From the NCBI GenBank assembly GCA_913057795.1, contig CAJXOD010000005.1, positions 1 to 64,000 of the forward strand: a DNA stretch of 64,000 nucleotides, in the 5' to 3' direction. A program made the position numbers and the translations under genes. Source of the stretch: an uncultured Aquiluna sp. (GTDB lineage: Bacteria > Actinomycetota > Actinomycetes > Actinomycetales > Microbacteriaceae). This document shows positions 16,984-26,244 of this stretch, piece after piece (within the stretch, counting starts at the first letter, position 1; each line of letters starts with the position of its first letter). The notes under the pieces were generated by a model. It had not been told where the DNA came from. It did no database searches and saw nothing but the letters and a program-made list of their open reading frames with translations.

Positions 16984-18771
16984 GTGAGTGAATATTACAA
17001 GGATCCATCCCAAAACCCGAAGAGCCGAGAATACCGTGGGCCACGGGCCAAACTGACCGACCTTCTTCCATACCTAAAAGACCACCGCCGAACCTTGGTT
17101 CTCGCTCTGGCCCTATCGGTCTTGGGCTCACTCCTCGCACTCGGCCAACCATTGCTAATTGGCCAACTGATAACGGCGGTTCAGGAGAGCCTTGATACGA
17201 GCGTCCTTGCGTGGCTCATCGTGGTTTTGGTTATCACCTCTGCGCTTGTAAATGCCTTTCAGTACTACCTGCTCTACAAAACTGGAGAGGGGGTAGTTCT
17301 CTCCACGAGAAAAGCCCTGATTGCCAGAATGCTTCGTCTCCCGATCTGGCAGTACGACCGCCGCCGTATCGGAGACCTCGTGTCTCGGGTTGGTTCTGAC
17401 TCAACTCTTTTGAAGGCAGTGCTTACTCAAGGACTGGTTGACGCGCTTGGAGGCCTGATTCAGTTTGTCGGCGCAATCGTGGTCATGGCATTCATTGACC
17501 CGATCTTGCTAGGAACCACCCTCGTGGTCGTTTCTATCGCGGTGGGTGCGATTTCACTCACCGGTCGCCGGATTCGCTCAGCAACCACCAAGGCTCAAAT
17601 GCGAGTCGGTGAAATGAGCGCTGCGGTTGAGCGTGCACTGAGCGCAATTAGGACCATACGCGCGTCTCGAGCGGAAGAGCGCGAGACCGAAGAAATTTAC
17701 AAGAGTGCCGAAGCCGCTTACGACCAAGGTCTCAGCATCGCAAGGCTCTCAGCCGTTGTTGCCCCGATCGCACAAGTTGCCTTCAACAGCGCATTCATAA
17801 TCGTGCTTGGGCTGGGAGGCCTGAGAGTAGCAAGCGGGTCAACGACAATTGCATCGCTAGTGACCTTCGTGATTTTGCTTGTGTTCATGATTGGCCCGCT
17901 GATTTCTGCCTTCGGCGCTTACACATCGATCATGGGCGCCCTGGGCGCCCTGGCTCGAATCAAAGAGATCATGATCCTTGATGAGGAAGAGACCGGGAGC
18001 GACAATGTACCTAGAAAAAGCACCAACTCAACGGCCATCGAATTTCAAAATGTTCATTTCCACTATGCACCAGATGAAGGCGAAGAATCCGACGACATAA
18101 TCAAGGGCATCGACATAAAAATTGCCCGTGGTGCCCGCGTGGCACTGGTTGGGCCTTCCGGAGCCGGTAAGTCGACAATCTTCTCGCTAATAGAGCGCTT
18201 CTACGAGCCGACCGAAGGTCGGATCCTGCTTGACGGCCAGCCGGTAACTGAATTCTCTAGAGAGTCACTGCGCCAACAGCTGGGTTATGTCGAACAGGAT
18301 GCTCCAGTGCTTGCGGGGTCCCTGAAAGACAACTTGCTACTCGGAAAAGCGGACGCGACCGACGAAGAGCTAGAAAGCGTGCTTAGACAAGTAAACCTGA
18401 GCGAGGTTCTGAAGCGCGACACCAAGGGTCTTGGTGCTCAGGTGGGCGAGGACGGCATAATGCTCTCTGGTGGCGAGCGTCAGCGATTGGCTATCGCTAG
18501 GGCTCTTTTGGCTTCCCCTGAGATCTTGCTGCTGGATGAATCAACCAGTGCCTTGGATGGGCCGAATGAACAGCGTATGCGAGAAGCAATTGATGCGGTA
18601 GCTCACGATCGAACGCTGCTGGTGATTGCTCACAGGCTGTCCACCGTTGTTGACTCCGACCAAATTATTGTTCTAGAACACGGCAAAGTAGTCGGAATTG
18701 GCACGCATTCTGAGCTAGTCAAAACCACCCCGCTATACGCCGACTTGGCGAAGCACCAACTGCTGGTTTAG
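16984..18771 (+). CDS. ABC exporter half-transporter (fused membrane and ATPase domains)
   Basis: A 595-residue type I ABC exporter half. The N-terminal domain (about 30-325) has six membrane helices; the NBD has Walker A GPSGAGKST, Q-loop region GYVEQDAP, signature LSGGERQRL and Walker B ILLLDESTSALD with the catalytic Glu, then the H-loop HRLSTV. All ATPase motifs are canonical, so it is expected to work as a homodimer, in contrast to the asymmetric pair at 27534-31138. Substrate cannot be told from sequence; lipids, peptides or drugs are usual. GTG start at 16984, 4 nt after the methyltransferase stop. Confidence 0.88.
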   Translation: MSEYYKDPSQNPKSREYRGPRAKLTDLLPYLKDHRRTLVLALALSVLGSLLALGQPLLIGQLITAVQESLDTSVLAWLIVVLVITSALVNAFQYYLLYKTGEGVVLSTRKALIARMLRLPIWQYDRRRIGDLVSRVGSDSTLLKAVLTQGLVDALGGLIQFVGAIVVMAFIDPILLGTTLVVVSIAVGAISLTGRRIRSATTKAQMRVGEMSAAVERALSAIRTIRASRAEERETEEIYKSAEAAYDQGLSIARLSAVVAPIAQVAFNSAFIIVLGLGGLRVASGSTTIASLVTFVILLVFMIGPLISAFGAYTSIMGALGALARIKEIMILDEEETGSDNVPRKSTNSTAIEFQNVHFHYAPDEGEESDDIIKGIDIKIARGARVALVGPSGAGKSTIFSLIERFYEPTEGRILLDGQPVTEFSRESLRQQLGYVEQDAPVLAGSLKDNLLLGKADATDEELESVLRQVNLSEVLKRDTKGLGAQVGEDGIMLSGGERQRLAIARALLASPEILLLDESTSALDGPNEQRMREAIDAVAHDRTLLVIAHRLSTVVDSDQIIVLEHGKVVGIGTHSELVKTTPLYADLAKHQLLV

Positions 18772-18774
18772 CAA

Positions 18775-18780
18775 TAGAGT
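18775..18780 (+). promoter_or_regulatory. -10 box of kynU, leaderless arrangement
   Basis: TAGAGT begins 3 nt after the exporter stop and is followed by 6 nt and the kynU ATG at 18787, with no ribosome binding site between. Confidence 0.6.
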
Positions 18781-18786
18781 ATTGAC

Positions 18787-20091
18787 ATGACTGCTCATAA
18801 TCAGATCACTGCCGAACAGGTATCGATACTCGACGCTAACGATCCATTGGCAAGCTTTCGCGACGAGTTTGTAATTTCGGACCCCGAGGTTTGCTACCTA
18901 GACGGCAACTCACTCGGTCGACTGCCAAAACGCACAATTGAAGAAGTTAATAAGTTCTTGACCAATGAGTGGGGACCGGAGCTAGTTGACGGTTGGTCTC
19001 ACTGGATAGACCAAGCTCAACCCGCTGGAGATCTTCTGGCGCGTGCCGTGCTTGGAGCAAGTGCGGGTCAAACCCTGGTCTGTGACACCACCAGCGTGAA
19101 TTTCTACCAGCTTTGCGTTGCGGCCATAAAGGCTAGACCGGGGCGCAAGACAGTCATTATCGATTCATCTAATTTCCCAACAGACCGGTATATTCTGGCC
19201 GGCATCGCCGACTCAATGGGGCTCAACCTTGTGACCCTTGATACCGACGGGTCTGGTGGACCTGGGGCGGTGAAGATCGAGTCTGAGTTTGAAAGAGTGA
19301 CTGCTTCAGAGCTTGCTAAGCACCTAAATGACGACGTGGCGATGGTGACCCTACAAGCAATCAACTATCGATCCGGAGCAAGGCAAGACCTTAAGGCCAT
19401 AACCGATTTAGTTCGCCAGCACGGAGGGCTTGTGGTGTGGGATTGCTCTCATGCCGCCGGTTCTATCCAACTAGATTTCGAGAAAAACGGCGTTGACCTA
19501 GCTGTCGGGTGCACATACAAATACGGTAATTCCGGGCCCGGTTCACCAGCATGGCTATTTGTCTCAAAATCAATTCAGACAGAGCTAAGAGTTCCAATTC
19601 AGGGCTGGTTTGCTCAAGAAATGCAGTTTGAAATGGGGCCAGACTTCGAGCCGGCGGACACAATTCGTCGCTACCAGATTGCTAGCCCCTCTATCATCGG
19701 CATCAGAGCTGTTGAGGTTGCGTACGAGATGATCGAGCGCGCCGGCATTGAACTTATTGAACAGAAGGCCGCCAAGGGCACAGAGCTGATGATGGATTTG
19801 TTCAAGCAATGGTTAGAACCACTTGGATTTGAAATTGCATCGCCCTCTCAAGCCGAGCTCAGAGGTGGTCACATAATCCTGACTCACCCGGACGCCAGGC
19901 AAATCGCATACGCGATGCGAAAGATTTCAAAGGTAATACCTGACTATCGAGAGCCCAACGCAATCAGAGTAGCTATTTCTCCGCTTGCAACCAGTTACAC
20001 AGAGGTATTCGAGGGGTTTTTGCGATTGCGAGACTTGGTCGAAAGCGGAAAGTACATGAGCATCGAGCAAGATGCCAACCGGGTTACCTAA
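18787..20091 (+). CDS. kynU: Kynureninase
   Basis: A 434-residue PLP enzyme cleaving kynurenine to anthranilate and alanine. CYLDGNSLGRLPK near residue 38 is the family N-terminal signature, VWDCSHAAGS contains the Asp that holds the PLP pyridine nitrogen, and CTYKYGNSGPGSPAW contains the Schiff-base Lys. The C-terminal HIxLTHPDARQI region is also typical. Its partner tryptophan 2,3-dioxygenase follows 76 nt downstream on the same strand, so the pair converts tryptophan toward anthranilate. The formamidase for the middle step is not in the window. Confidence 0.93.
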   Translation: MTAHNQITAEQVSILDANDPLASFRDEFVISDPEVCYLDGNSLGRLPKRTIEEVNKFLTNEWGPELVDGWSHWIDQAQPAGDLLARAVLGASAGQTLVCDTTSVNFYQLCVAAIKARPGRKTVIIDSSNFPTDRYILAGIADSMGLNLVTLDTDGSGGPGAVKIESEFERVTASELAKHLNDDVAMVTLQAINYRSGARQDLKAITDLVRQHGGLVVWDCSHAAGSIQLDFEKNGVDLAVGCTYKYGNSGPGSPAWLFVSKSIQTELRVPIQGWFAQEMQFEMGPDFEPADTIRRYQIASPSIIGIRAVEVAYEMIERAGIELIEQKAAKGTELMMDLFKQWLEPLGFEIASPSQAELRGGHIILTHPDARQIAYAMRKISKVIPDYREPNAIRVAISPLATSYTEVFEGFLRLRDLVESGKYMSIEQDANRVT

Positions 20092-20167
20092 GCCTCGAGT
20101 CTCCTCTTAGACAATAAAAAAGCCAGAAAGCTGGCAGGGAACAGTCAGACACAGCGAATGGATAACA

Positions 20168-20992
20168 GTGGAACAGAATAAGCACGTCACTTATATTTCT
20201 TACCTCAAAATTGATGAACTGCTCGCGCTACAACAACCGCTGAGCGATGGCCCGGAGCATGACGAATTGCTTTTCATAACCATCCACCAGGTCTATGAAC
20301 TCTGGTTCAAGCAGGTCCTTCACGAAGTTGCTGCACTGCAGGTCACGCTAGAAGCCGGCAACTCACACCGATCCATGGCACTATTAGGTCGAATCCGAAC
20401 CATTATGAAGACTTGCGTCTCTCAGCTGGACATCCTTGAAACAATGACGCCCCTGCAATTCAATTCATTTCGTGAGCGCTTGAGTTCAGCAAGCGGCTTC
20501 CAGTCCGCACAATTCCGCGAGCTCGAGGCCGTGCTGGGGAGACGAGATCAGGCTGGGGCAAAAGCCGATGCCAAATCGGGCATGGGGATGGCCGAGCACC
20601 TCATTGCCGGCTCCCCCGCTCGAGCAAAAGTAGAAGCAGCAATGACGAGGATGTCGTTGTGGGATTCGGCGCTGCACTATTTTAATTCGCGAAAAGCTAT
20701 ACCCAAGGAGTTGCTATCTAGAGACGTCACCGAGGCCTGGGAGCCTCACGAGGGTCTCCAGGACATTCTTATTGAACTGCACCGCAATGACCCCGAGGCC
20801 TCCATGATTGGCGAGGCTCTGGTCGATTTGGATGAGGGGCTGCAGGAGTGGCGTTATCGTCACGTCAAGATGGTTGAGCGTACCATCGGGCACAAAATAG
20901 GTTCCGGGGGCTCGGCCGGAGCAGGCTATTTGGCAAGCACACTTTTCAACCCGGTCTTCCCGGATCTGTGGGCTATAAGGTCGCGTTTCTAG
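20168..20992 (+). CDS. kynA: Tryptophan 2,3-dioxygenase
   Basis: A 274-residue haem dioxygenase opening the indole ring of tryptophan to N-formylkynurenine. It shows [31 protein letters not shown] (with the substrate-site His), the substrate loop [20 protein letters not shown] segment and [21 protein letters not shown] contains the proximal haem His, and [11 protein letters not shown] is the flexible loop over the active site. Start is GTG at 20168; the Shine-Dalgarno is weak. Its TAG stop shares the CTAG tetranucleotide with the folD stop on the other strand, so the two genes converge with a 4-nt overlap. Confidence 0.94.
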   Translation: MEQNKHVTYISYLKIDELLALQQPLSDGPEHDELLFITIHQVYELWFKQVLHEVAALQVTLEAGNSHRSMALLGRIRTIMKTCVSQLDILETMTPLQFNSFRERLSSASGFQSAQFRELEAVLGRRDQAGAKADAKSGMGMAEHLIAGSPARAKVEAAMTRMSLWDSALHYFNSRKAIPKELLSRDVTEAWEPHEGLQDILIELHRNDPEASMIGEALVDLDEGLQEWRYRHVKMVERTIGHKIGSGGSAGAGYLASTLFNPVFPDLWAIRSRF

Positions 20993-21840
20993 CGGGCAGC
21001 CAGTACAACGTTTCTAACGAGCATTGCGCGGGTCATCGGGCCCACACCGCCCGGATTCGGAGACACATAACCGGCAACCTTCGCAACCGTAGGGTCGACA
21101 TCGCCTAGGAGCTTTCCGTCGACTCTGGTTATTCCAACATCCAGAACCGCAGCACCGGGCTTTATCCATTCGGGCTTGATGAAATGCGGGCTACCCAAAG
21201 CCGCCACCACGATGTCCGACCTTGAAATAACTTCTGCGATGTGCTTCGATGCGCTGTGGAGAAGGGTTGGCGTCGCATCGATGCCCTTGCGAGTAAGCAT
21301 TAGCCCGAGCGGTCTTCCCACGGTCAGGCCTCTCCCAATAATTGCAACCTCTGCCCCTTGAAGTCTGACGTCGTGGCGCCCTAATAATTCGATAATGCCG
21401 CTTGGTGTGCAAGGCAGTGGACTTTTCATCTGACCGCCGGTGTTCATGACCAAACGGCCAAGATTCACCGGGTGCAGTCCATCGGCGTCTTTATCGGGAT
21501 CAATTAGTTCCAGCATTTCGTTAGCATCGATTCCACTCGGCAAAGGCAATTGCACGATGAAGCCGGTAACTTCTTTAGCCTGATTAAGGTCTTCTATCGC
21601 CGCCCGCACATCGGCCATGGAGGCAGTTGCCGGGAGATCGATGCGAATTGACTCAATTCCAACTTCGGCGCAATCCCTATGTTTGCCGGACACATAAGTA
21701 AGTGAACCCGGATCATCGCCCACCAAGATAGTGCCGAGTCCAACGGCTGTGCCTCTGGACTTCAGACTAATAACCTCAGCTGCAAGCTCTGTCTTTATGG
21801 CCTTGGCTGTTGCTAAGCCATCAAGTATTAGAGCGGTCAA
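20989..21840 (-). CDS. folD: Methylenetetrahydrofolate dehydrogenase / cyclohydrolase
   Basis: A 283-residue bifunctional enzyme interconverting 5,10-methylene-THF and 10-formyl-THF with [18 protein letters not shown] carries the conserved Tyr/Lys of the cyclohydrolase site (YVxxK), [13 protein letters not shown] and [11 protein letters not shown] are family signatures, and the Rossmann segment [13 protein letters not shown] binds the cofactor. Start is TTG at 21840, 5 nt after the glyA stop. With glyA upstream and purU divergent, it forms a local one-carbon cluster that supports the purine genes elsewhere in the window. Confidence 0.94.
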   Translation of the reverse strand: MTALILDGLATAKAIKTELAAEVISLKSRGTAVGLGTILVGDDPGSLTYVSGKHRDCAEVGIESIRIDLPATASMADVRAAIEDLNQAKEVTGFIVQLPLPSGIDANEMLELIDPDKDADGLHPVNLGRLVMNTGGQMKSPLPCTPSGIIELLGRHDVRLQGAEVAIIGRGLTVGRPLGLMLTRKGIDATPTLLHSASKHIAEVISRSDIVVAALGSPHFIKPEWIKPGAAVLDVGITRVDGKLLGDVDPTVAKVAGYVSPNPGGVGPMTRAMLVRNVVLAAR

Positions 21841-21844
21841 CCAG

Positions 21845-23125
21845 CTACCTAGTTTCTAGTCCGTCGTATAGAGGGAAAGCTTCGGTCAAAACTCGAACTC
21901 TGGCCTTCAGGGCAGGAAGATTAGCGCCTGGAATAAGAGCGTTCGCAATGATGTCAGCAACCTCTACGAACTCATCATCACCAAAGCCTCTAGTTGCTAG
22001 AGCCGCTGTTCCAATGCGAACTCCAGAGGTCACCATTGGCGGCCTAGGGTCGTTAGGAACTGAGTTCTTGTTAACTGTTACACCGGCCTCGTGAAGCAAG
22101 TCCTCGGCCATTTGACCGTCAACCACAGAATTCCTAAGGTCAACAAGCACCAAGTGAACATCGGTTCCGCCTGTCAATACTGCGATTCCAGCCCCGGTGA
22201 CATCGGCTTGGTTCAACCTGTCAGCAATAATTCGCGCACCCGAAATCGTTCGCTCTTGGCGCTCTCGAAATTCTGGCTGCATGGCTGCCTTGAAGGCCAC
22301 TGCCTTGCCGGCGATTACGTGCATCAACGGTCCACCCTGCTGTCCAGGGAACACCGCGGAGTCAATCTTCTTTGCCCACTCCTGCTTACAGAGGATTAGA
22401 CCGGAGCGGGGGCCGCCAAGAGTCTTGTGAACGGTGGTAGAAACCACGTCCGCGAAAGGAACTGGGCTTGGGTGAACTCCTGCAGCAACAAGTCCTGCGA
22501 AGTGAGCCATGTCGACCCAAAGCTTTGCACCAACCTCATCGGCGATCGCCCTAAAGGCTGCAAAATCTAGATGACGGGAGTAGGCGGACCATCCCGCGAT
22601 CAAAACAGCCGGCTTTACCTCTATTGCGCGCTGACGGACGGTCTCCATGTCGACCATATGTGTCTCTGGGTCTAGCTCGTATGAGTGCCCCTCGTACATG
22701 CGCCCAGAAAAGTTCAGCTTCATACCGTGAGTCAAGTGACCACCGTGGGCAAGGTTGAGACCTAGAATACGATCCCCCGGATTTGCGAGGGCCATGAGAA
22801 CAGCCGCATTGGCTGAAGCTCCAGAGTGTGGCTGAACGTTTGCGTGTTCGGCACCAAATAATTCTTTTGCACGCTCTCTAGCCAAATTTTCGGCGATGTC
22901 TACTGCTTCACAACCGCCGTAATAACGCTTGCCCGGATAACCCTCGGCGTACTTATTTGTTAGCACTGATCCTTGAGTTTCCAAAATCGCGGCGGACACG
23001 AAGTTCTCGCTCGCAATCATTTCCAAGGTGTGGCGTTGGCGATCAAGTTCTTGCTGCAAAACCGCGGCAATTTCAGGATCAACTTCGCTTAGCGGGGACA
23101 TAAATTTCACTGATTTAGTAAGCAT
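21845..23125 (-). CDS. glyA: Serine hydroxymethyltransferase
   Basis: A 426-residue PLP enzyme converting serine and THF to glycine and methylene-[12 protein letters not shown] near the N-terminus, [15 protein letters not shown], and [14 protein letters not shown] with the PLP-binding Lys are diagnostic. A GTG at 23128 lies in frame directly before the ATG at 23125; TAAAGT sits exactly 6 nt before the ATG and no ribosome binding site exists, so I take the ATG as a leaderless start. Divergent from purU with under 60 nt between the start codons, and cotranscribed with folD. Confidence 0.95.
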   Translation of the reverse strand: MLTKSVKFMSPLSEVDPEIAAVLQQELDRQRHTLEMIASENFVSAAILETQGSVLTNKYAEGYPGKRYYGGCEAVDIAENLARERAKELFGAEHANVQPHSGASANAAVLMALANPGDRILGLNLAHGGHLTHGMKLNFSGRMYEGHSYELDPETHMVDMETVRQRAIEVKPAVLIAGWSAYSRHLDFAAFRAIADEVGAKLWVDMAHFAGLVAAGVHPSPVPFADVVSTTVHKTLGGPRSGLILCKQEWAKKIDSAVFPGQQGGPLMHVIAGKAVAFKAAMQPEFRERQERTISGARIIADRLNQADVTGAGIAVLTGGTDVHLVLVDLRNSVVDGQMAEDLLHEAGVTVNKNSVPNDPRPPMVTSGVRIGTAALATRGFGDDEFVEVADIIANALIPGANLPALKARVRVLTEAFPLYDGLETR

Positions 23126-23131
23126 CACTCA

Positions 23132-23137
23132 ACTTTA
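23132..23137 (-). promoter_or_regulatory. -10 box of glyA, leaderless arrangement
   Basis: TAAAGT on the minus strand, 6 nt, then ATG at 23125. It decides the start codon between GTG 23128 and ATG 23125. Confidence 0.65.
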
Positions 23138-23171
23138 CCAGACTTATTTCAGTCAGAATGGTAGGCGCCAA

Positions 23172-23177
23172 TAGTAT
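23172..23177 (+). promoter_or_regulatory. -10 box of purU, leaderless arrangement
   Basis: TAGTAT, then 6 nt, then the purU ATG at 23184. The glyA and purU -10 boxes face away from each other about 35 nt apart, so the two promoters share upstream sequence. Confidence 0.65.
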
Positions 23178-23183
23178 TAGGGA

Positions 23184-24041
23184 ATGCAATCTGTCAAAGA
23201 ACATTGGGTTCTGACTTTTATCTGCCCAGACCGACCCGGCATAGTGCACGCAATCTCCGGAGCCGTGGTTGCAGCCGTTGGAAACATCACCGAGAGCCAG
23301 CAGTTCACCTCACAAGATACTGGCCGCTTTTTTATGCGGCTGCAGATTGAAGCCGACATAACAAAGGCAGATTTCGAAAAGCAATTTGAGAGCATCGCCG
23401 AGACTTTTCAGATGCAGTACGTGCTTGATCATGTAGGTAGGCCAATGCGCACTGTGGTTTTAGTTACTAAGGCCGATCATTGTCTAAATGACCTGCTCTA
23501 CCGTCAGCGTGCTGGGCAAATAGCAATCGAAATCCCTAAAGTCTTCGGCAACTCCGATGAACTGGAAGAGCTCGCCAGTTTTTTCGGGGTCGATTTTGAA
23601 TCTTGCCCAACTAAGAATCTCAGCGACAAGGCCGCTTTCGAGAAGCGATTGCGCCAACTTATTATTGAGCACGACATTGAACTTATTGTTCTGGCTCGTT
23701 ACATGCAGATTCTTTCCGCCGAATTCTGTGCTGAATTTGCTGGAAAGATAATTAATATCCACCACTCTTTTTTGCCTGGATTTAAGGGTGCTAACCCTTA
23801 CGCCCAAGCTCATGCTCGAGGTGTGAAGCTCATCGGTGCAACCGCCCACTTTGTGACCGAAGATCTCGATGAAGGTCCGATCATTGAACAAAACGTGACC
23901 CGAGTGGAACACGCGTCGACCAAGTCACACTTGGTGCAGATTGGTCAGGACGTTGAGTCCAAGACTCTTACCCAAGCCGTTCGATGGTTCGCGGAACATA
24001 GAGTGCTGCTTGATGGTCAACGCACCATCATCTTTCGATAA
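23184..24041 (+). CDS. purU: Formyltetrahydrofolate deformylase
   Basis: A 285-residue enzyme hydrolysing 10-formyl-THF to formate and THF, balancing the one-carbon pool. An ACT regulatory domain covers about residues 5-85 (LTFICPDRPGIVHAIS), followed by a formyltransferase fold with INIHHSFLPGFKGANPY, GATAHFV and the catalytic Asp in DLDEGPII. The ACT domain distinguishes it from PurN at 32713. Its last 25 nt overlap the 3' end of the glycine-rich protein gene on the opposite strand. Confidence 0.93.
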   Translation: MQSVKEHWVLTFICPDRPGIVHAISGAVVAAVGNITESQQFTSQDTGRFFMRLQIEADITKADFEKQFESIAETFQMQYVLDHVGRPMRTVVLVTKADHCLNDLLYRQRAGQIAIEIPKVFGNSDELEELASFFGVDFESCPTKNLSDKAAFEKRLRQLIIEHDIELIVLARYMQILSAEFCAEFAGKIINIHHSFLPGFKGANPYAQAHARGVKLIGATAHFVTEDLDEGPIIEQNVTRVEHASTKSHLVQIGQDVESKTLTQAVRWFAEHRVLLDGQRTIIFR

Positions 24042-26173
24042 CCAATAAAGGCCAGAATTGCGAACAGTGTGCCGCCTGCCAACCATGGTGAAATCTGGTT
24101 AACAAGATTCCGCCCCGCCGGCTTTTGGGTTCCTGATACCAACTCGGCGGCATACGCTGCCTGAGTAGGTACTGAGCTCGTGTCTAGTAAGTCTTCTTCC
24201 TCATTTGTCGCCTCGACTGGGCTCTCAAAATCTCCAGGCTCGAGCTCAGAAGTGACCCGTAAAGGCTTTGCCTGAATCTGCGGCGAGTCTCGTTCGTTTG
24301 ACTGAGTCGGAGTTGGGGTGACCGCCTCACTTTGCGATTCCCGATCAGCGGGAAGAGGCTCTTCATTTTCAATAAATTCCAGAATCTCTTCGACAGCGTC
24401 TGGGTCTATCAGCTCTGGGGCTTCCAACTCTGGGTCTACCAACTCTGGGTCCTCGACGGGTAACTCAATGTTATCCGGGAGCTCTGGCGCGATATCCGGC
24501 TCTGGTTCAAGTGGGGATGGGGCGGGTGCCGTAAGCGTTAGTTCGAGCACTGAGTCGCTAGCTGGGCCAGAGTTTCCAGCCGGATCGATCAAGGAAAAAG
24601 CAGGCAGCGTCCAGCTCATGCTCCCTGCGGCGCACCCTTCGTATTTGAAGGTTATTTCCCCTTTCGCGGATGTTGCAACTGGAAGACAGCTGATTTTATT
24701 GGAGAGAAACTCGACCGCCGCGTCCTCAATCAGGGAACCTTCATGTCGGAGCGAAATTACCAAATTAAATTTGCCCTCTACCTCCGTAATTTCAGGTGCC
24801 AGCCAGTGCGATGTGGGAGCAATCGTGTCTCTCGTGAGTTCAAGAACGGCGGGTTCGGAGGGACCCAGGTTGCCCATTGGGTCACTCGCAACGTTTGACG
24901 CAAGAGTGACTGTGATGTCGCCCTCCTCGCAATCGTTGAGGCTTAGCCTTTCGTTCACCAGTACCACTGACGCACAACCGGTGACAAAAATGTCCTCCGA
25001 AGACAACCCTGAATGGATCTCGCTGCCAACAAAGTCAATTAGATAATCCTCGTCAATAGAAGAAATTCGAACAAAGGCGAATTCTGGGCCTTCCAAGTCA
25101 AGCTGAATCTCAAGCGTTGCGGTTACCTCATCAACTAGCAACGCGGCTGCTTCGGAAGCCAATACTGCTTGAAATGACGAGTCGACACAGCCCGTAATTC
25201 GAAAGGCGTATGTCGATGCGTTTACCCCGGGTTCGCCCACCACGCAGGCAGCGTCCCGAATCTCTAGGTCAGTAGCCTTTGGGGTGAAACTACCCTCTAC
25301 CTCCATGCTGATCAGAACATCGTCGCGACTTTGTTGGGTGCCGGTAAATCTAGTTATTTTCGATGGAACCTCGTAGCGAATAATCACCTGACCCGCTGCA
25401 TTTTGGACCCCGGCTTGATGGCTGATATTTGTCACAAGCGACGTGTTTGCATATGAAGAACCGCCTCCTCCACCACCGGCATCAGCACAGCAAGAATCGT
25501 CGTCTGCTCCGCCGCCACCGCCACCGAACCAGCCGCCGCCGCCACCGCCACCGCCGGCGTTCCAACTACTACCTCCAGTTCCACCAACTCCAAAACCACC
25601 CGGCTGTGAGGAGCTGCCGCCGTTAGATGCACCACCGGACCCCCCAGAGTTTTCACGACCGCCACCACCTCCGGAGCCTTGCCCGGAGCCACCGTTTTCG
25701 GCAACCAGATTTCCGCCGGCACCACCGGCAGCTCCGGCATAGCCGCCGGCACCACCGCCACCCCCTGCCACGACGATTCGCTCATTTATGTTGGCACCGG
25801 AGCGAATGTCACTGGCTCCCCCGCCAGAGCCCTCGTTGCCCCTCGACCCTCCAGCCCGACCGCCACCGTTGTATCCGCCGGGGGCCTCGGCATTAGTAAT
25901 ACCCGCACCGCCTACGAACACCCAGAACCCAGCTGGGGCGTCGATGAACTGGCCGGTTACCTGGCCGCCCATGCCACCTCTACCTCCTGCCGCGCCCCGG
26001 ATTTCAAATGATATATTTTTTGCGTCATCGGGAACCGTAAAGTGCTCTCCGCTGCCCGTGTGTTCAAAGACCAGTTCGCAGATTCCAGCTGGACATTCTT
26101 CGGCTTGAGCCGGCACGGCTCCAAAAACCAAAAATGAGACAAAGATTAAAGCTATGAGTGATCGAAGTTTCAT
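24017..26173 (-). CDS. Large glycine-rich cell-surface protein with membrane anchor
   Basis: A 718-residue exported protein. A signal peptide (MKLRSLIALIFVSFLVFG..AQA) is followed by a Gly-rich region (about residues 80-260, with GGGGGAGGY, GGGGGWFGGGGGG and a closing AGQVIIRYE) resembling the Gly_rich (ALK-type) domain of bacterial surface proteins. Then come two or more Ig-like repeats of bacterial adhesin type with paired Cys, an acidic Pro/Glu-rich stalk with ELVDPELEAPELIDP repeats (about 550-610), and a C-terminal helix ending in YRKMMVR. No LPxTG-like motif abuts the helix. Start ATG 26173 is chosen because the signal peptide begins there and TAGTTT lies 7 nt upstream. Function unknown; adhesion or envelope coating is plausible. 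Confidence 0.75.
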   Translation of the reverse strand: MKLRSLIALIFVSFLVFGAVPAQAEECPAGICELVFEHTGSGEHFTVPDDAKNISFEIRGAAGGRGGMGGQVTGQFIDAPAGFWVFVGGAGITNAEAPGGYNGGGRAGGSRGNEGSGGGASDIRSGANINERIVVAGGGGGAGGYAGAAGGAGGNLVAENGGSGQGSGGGGGRENSGGSGGASNGGSSSQPGGFGVGGTGGSSWNAGGGGGGGGWFGGGGGGADDDSCCADAGGGGGGSSYANTSLVTNISHQAGVQNAAGQVIIRYEVPSKITRFTGTQQSRDDVLISMEVEGSFTPKATDLEIRDAACVVGEPGVNASTYAFRITGCVDSSFQAVLASEAAALLVDEVTATLEIQLDLEGPEFAFVRISSIDEDYLIDFVGSEIHSGLSSEDIFVTGCASVVLVNERLSLNDCEEGDITVTLASNVASDPMGNLGPSEPAVLELTRDTIAPTSHWLAPEITEVEGKFNLVISLRHEGSLIEDAAVEFLSNKISCLPVATSAKGEITFKYEGCAAGSMSWTLPAFSLIDPAGNSGPASDSVLELTLTAPAPSPLEPEPDIAPELPDNIELPVEDPELVDPELEAPELIDPDAVEEILEFIENEEPLPADRESQSEAVTPTPTQSNERDSPQIQAKPLRVTSELEPGDFESPVEATNEEEDLLDTSSVPTQAAYAAELVSGTQKPAGRNLVNQISPWLAGGTLFAILAFIGYRKMMVR

Positions 26174-26180
26174 GACACAC

Positions 26181-26186
26181 AAACTA
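26181..26186 (-). promoter_or_regulatory. -10 box of the glycine-rich protein gene
   Basis: TAGTTT on the minus strand followed by 7 nt and the ATG at 26173. It abuts the base of the icd terminator hairpin, so this gene has its own promoter directly after icd transcription ends. Confidence 0.55.
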
Positions 26187-26217
26187 AAACTCCCCACAGT
26201 TTCCTGCAGGGAGTTTT
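26186..26217 (-). terminator. Terminator of icd
   Basis: AAAACTCCC pairs with GGGAGTTTT, and the stem continues through two wobble pairs to CAG-GAAA-CTG with a GAAA tetraloop, followed by TTTTAGTTT on the minus strand. It lies 28 nt after the icd stop. Confidence 0.85.
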
Positions 26218-26244
26218 CCACAAGCCGCTAGCGGCCTGGGTGGT

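Noticed and set aside
20116..20130. Small hairpin GCCAG-AAAG-CTGGC between kynU and kynA
   Set aside because: Stem of only 5 bp; the T run lies on the minus strand, where no gene nearby would need it. It does not convincingly end kynU.
20158..20181. Seven-codon frame (MDNSGTE) overlapping the kynA start
   Set aside because: No Trp codons, no ribosome binding site and no attenuator structure, so a leader peptide is not supported.
24318..25046. 242-codon Ser/Gly-rich open frame on the plus strand
   Set aside because: It lies fully inside the glycine-rich surface protein gene on the other strand. Its composition mirrors the Glu/Pro-rich codons of that gene, and it has no signal, domain or ribosome binding site.
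25443..25742. Proline-rich open frame antisense to the glycine repeats
   Set aside because: Poly-Gly codons (GGN) read as poly-Pro (NCC) on the opposite strand, so this is a shadow of low-complexity sequence.
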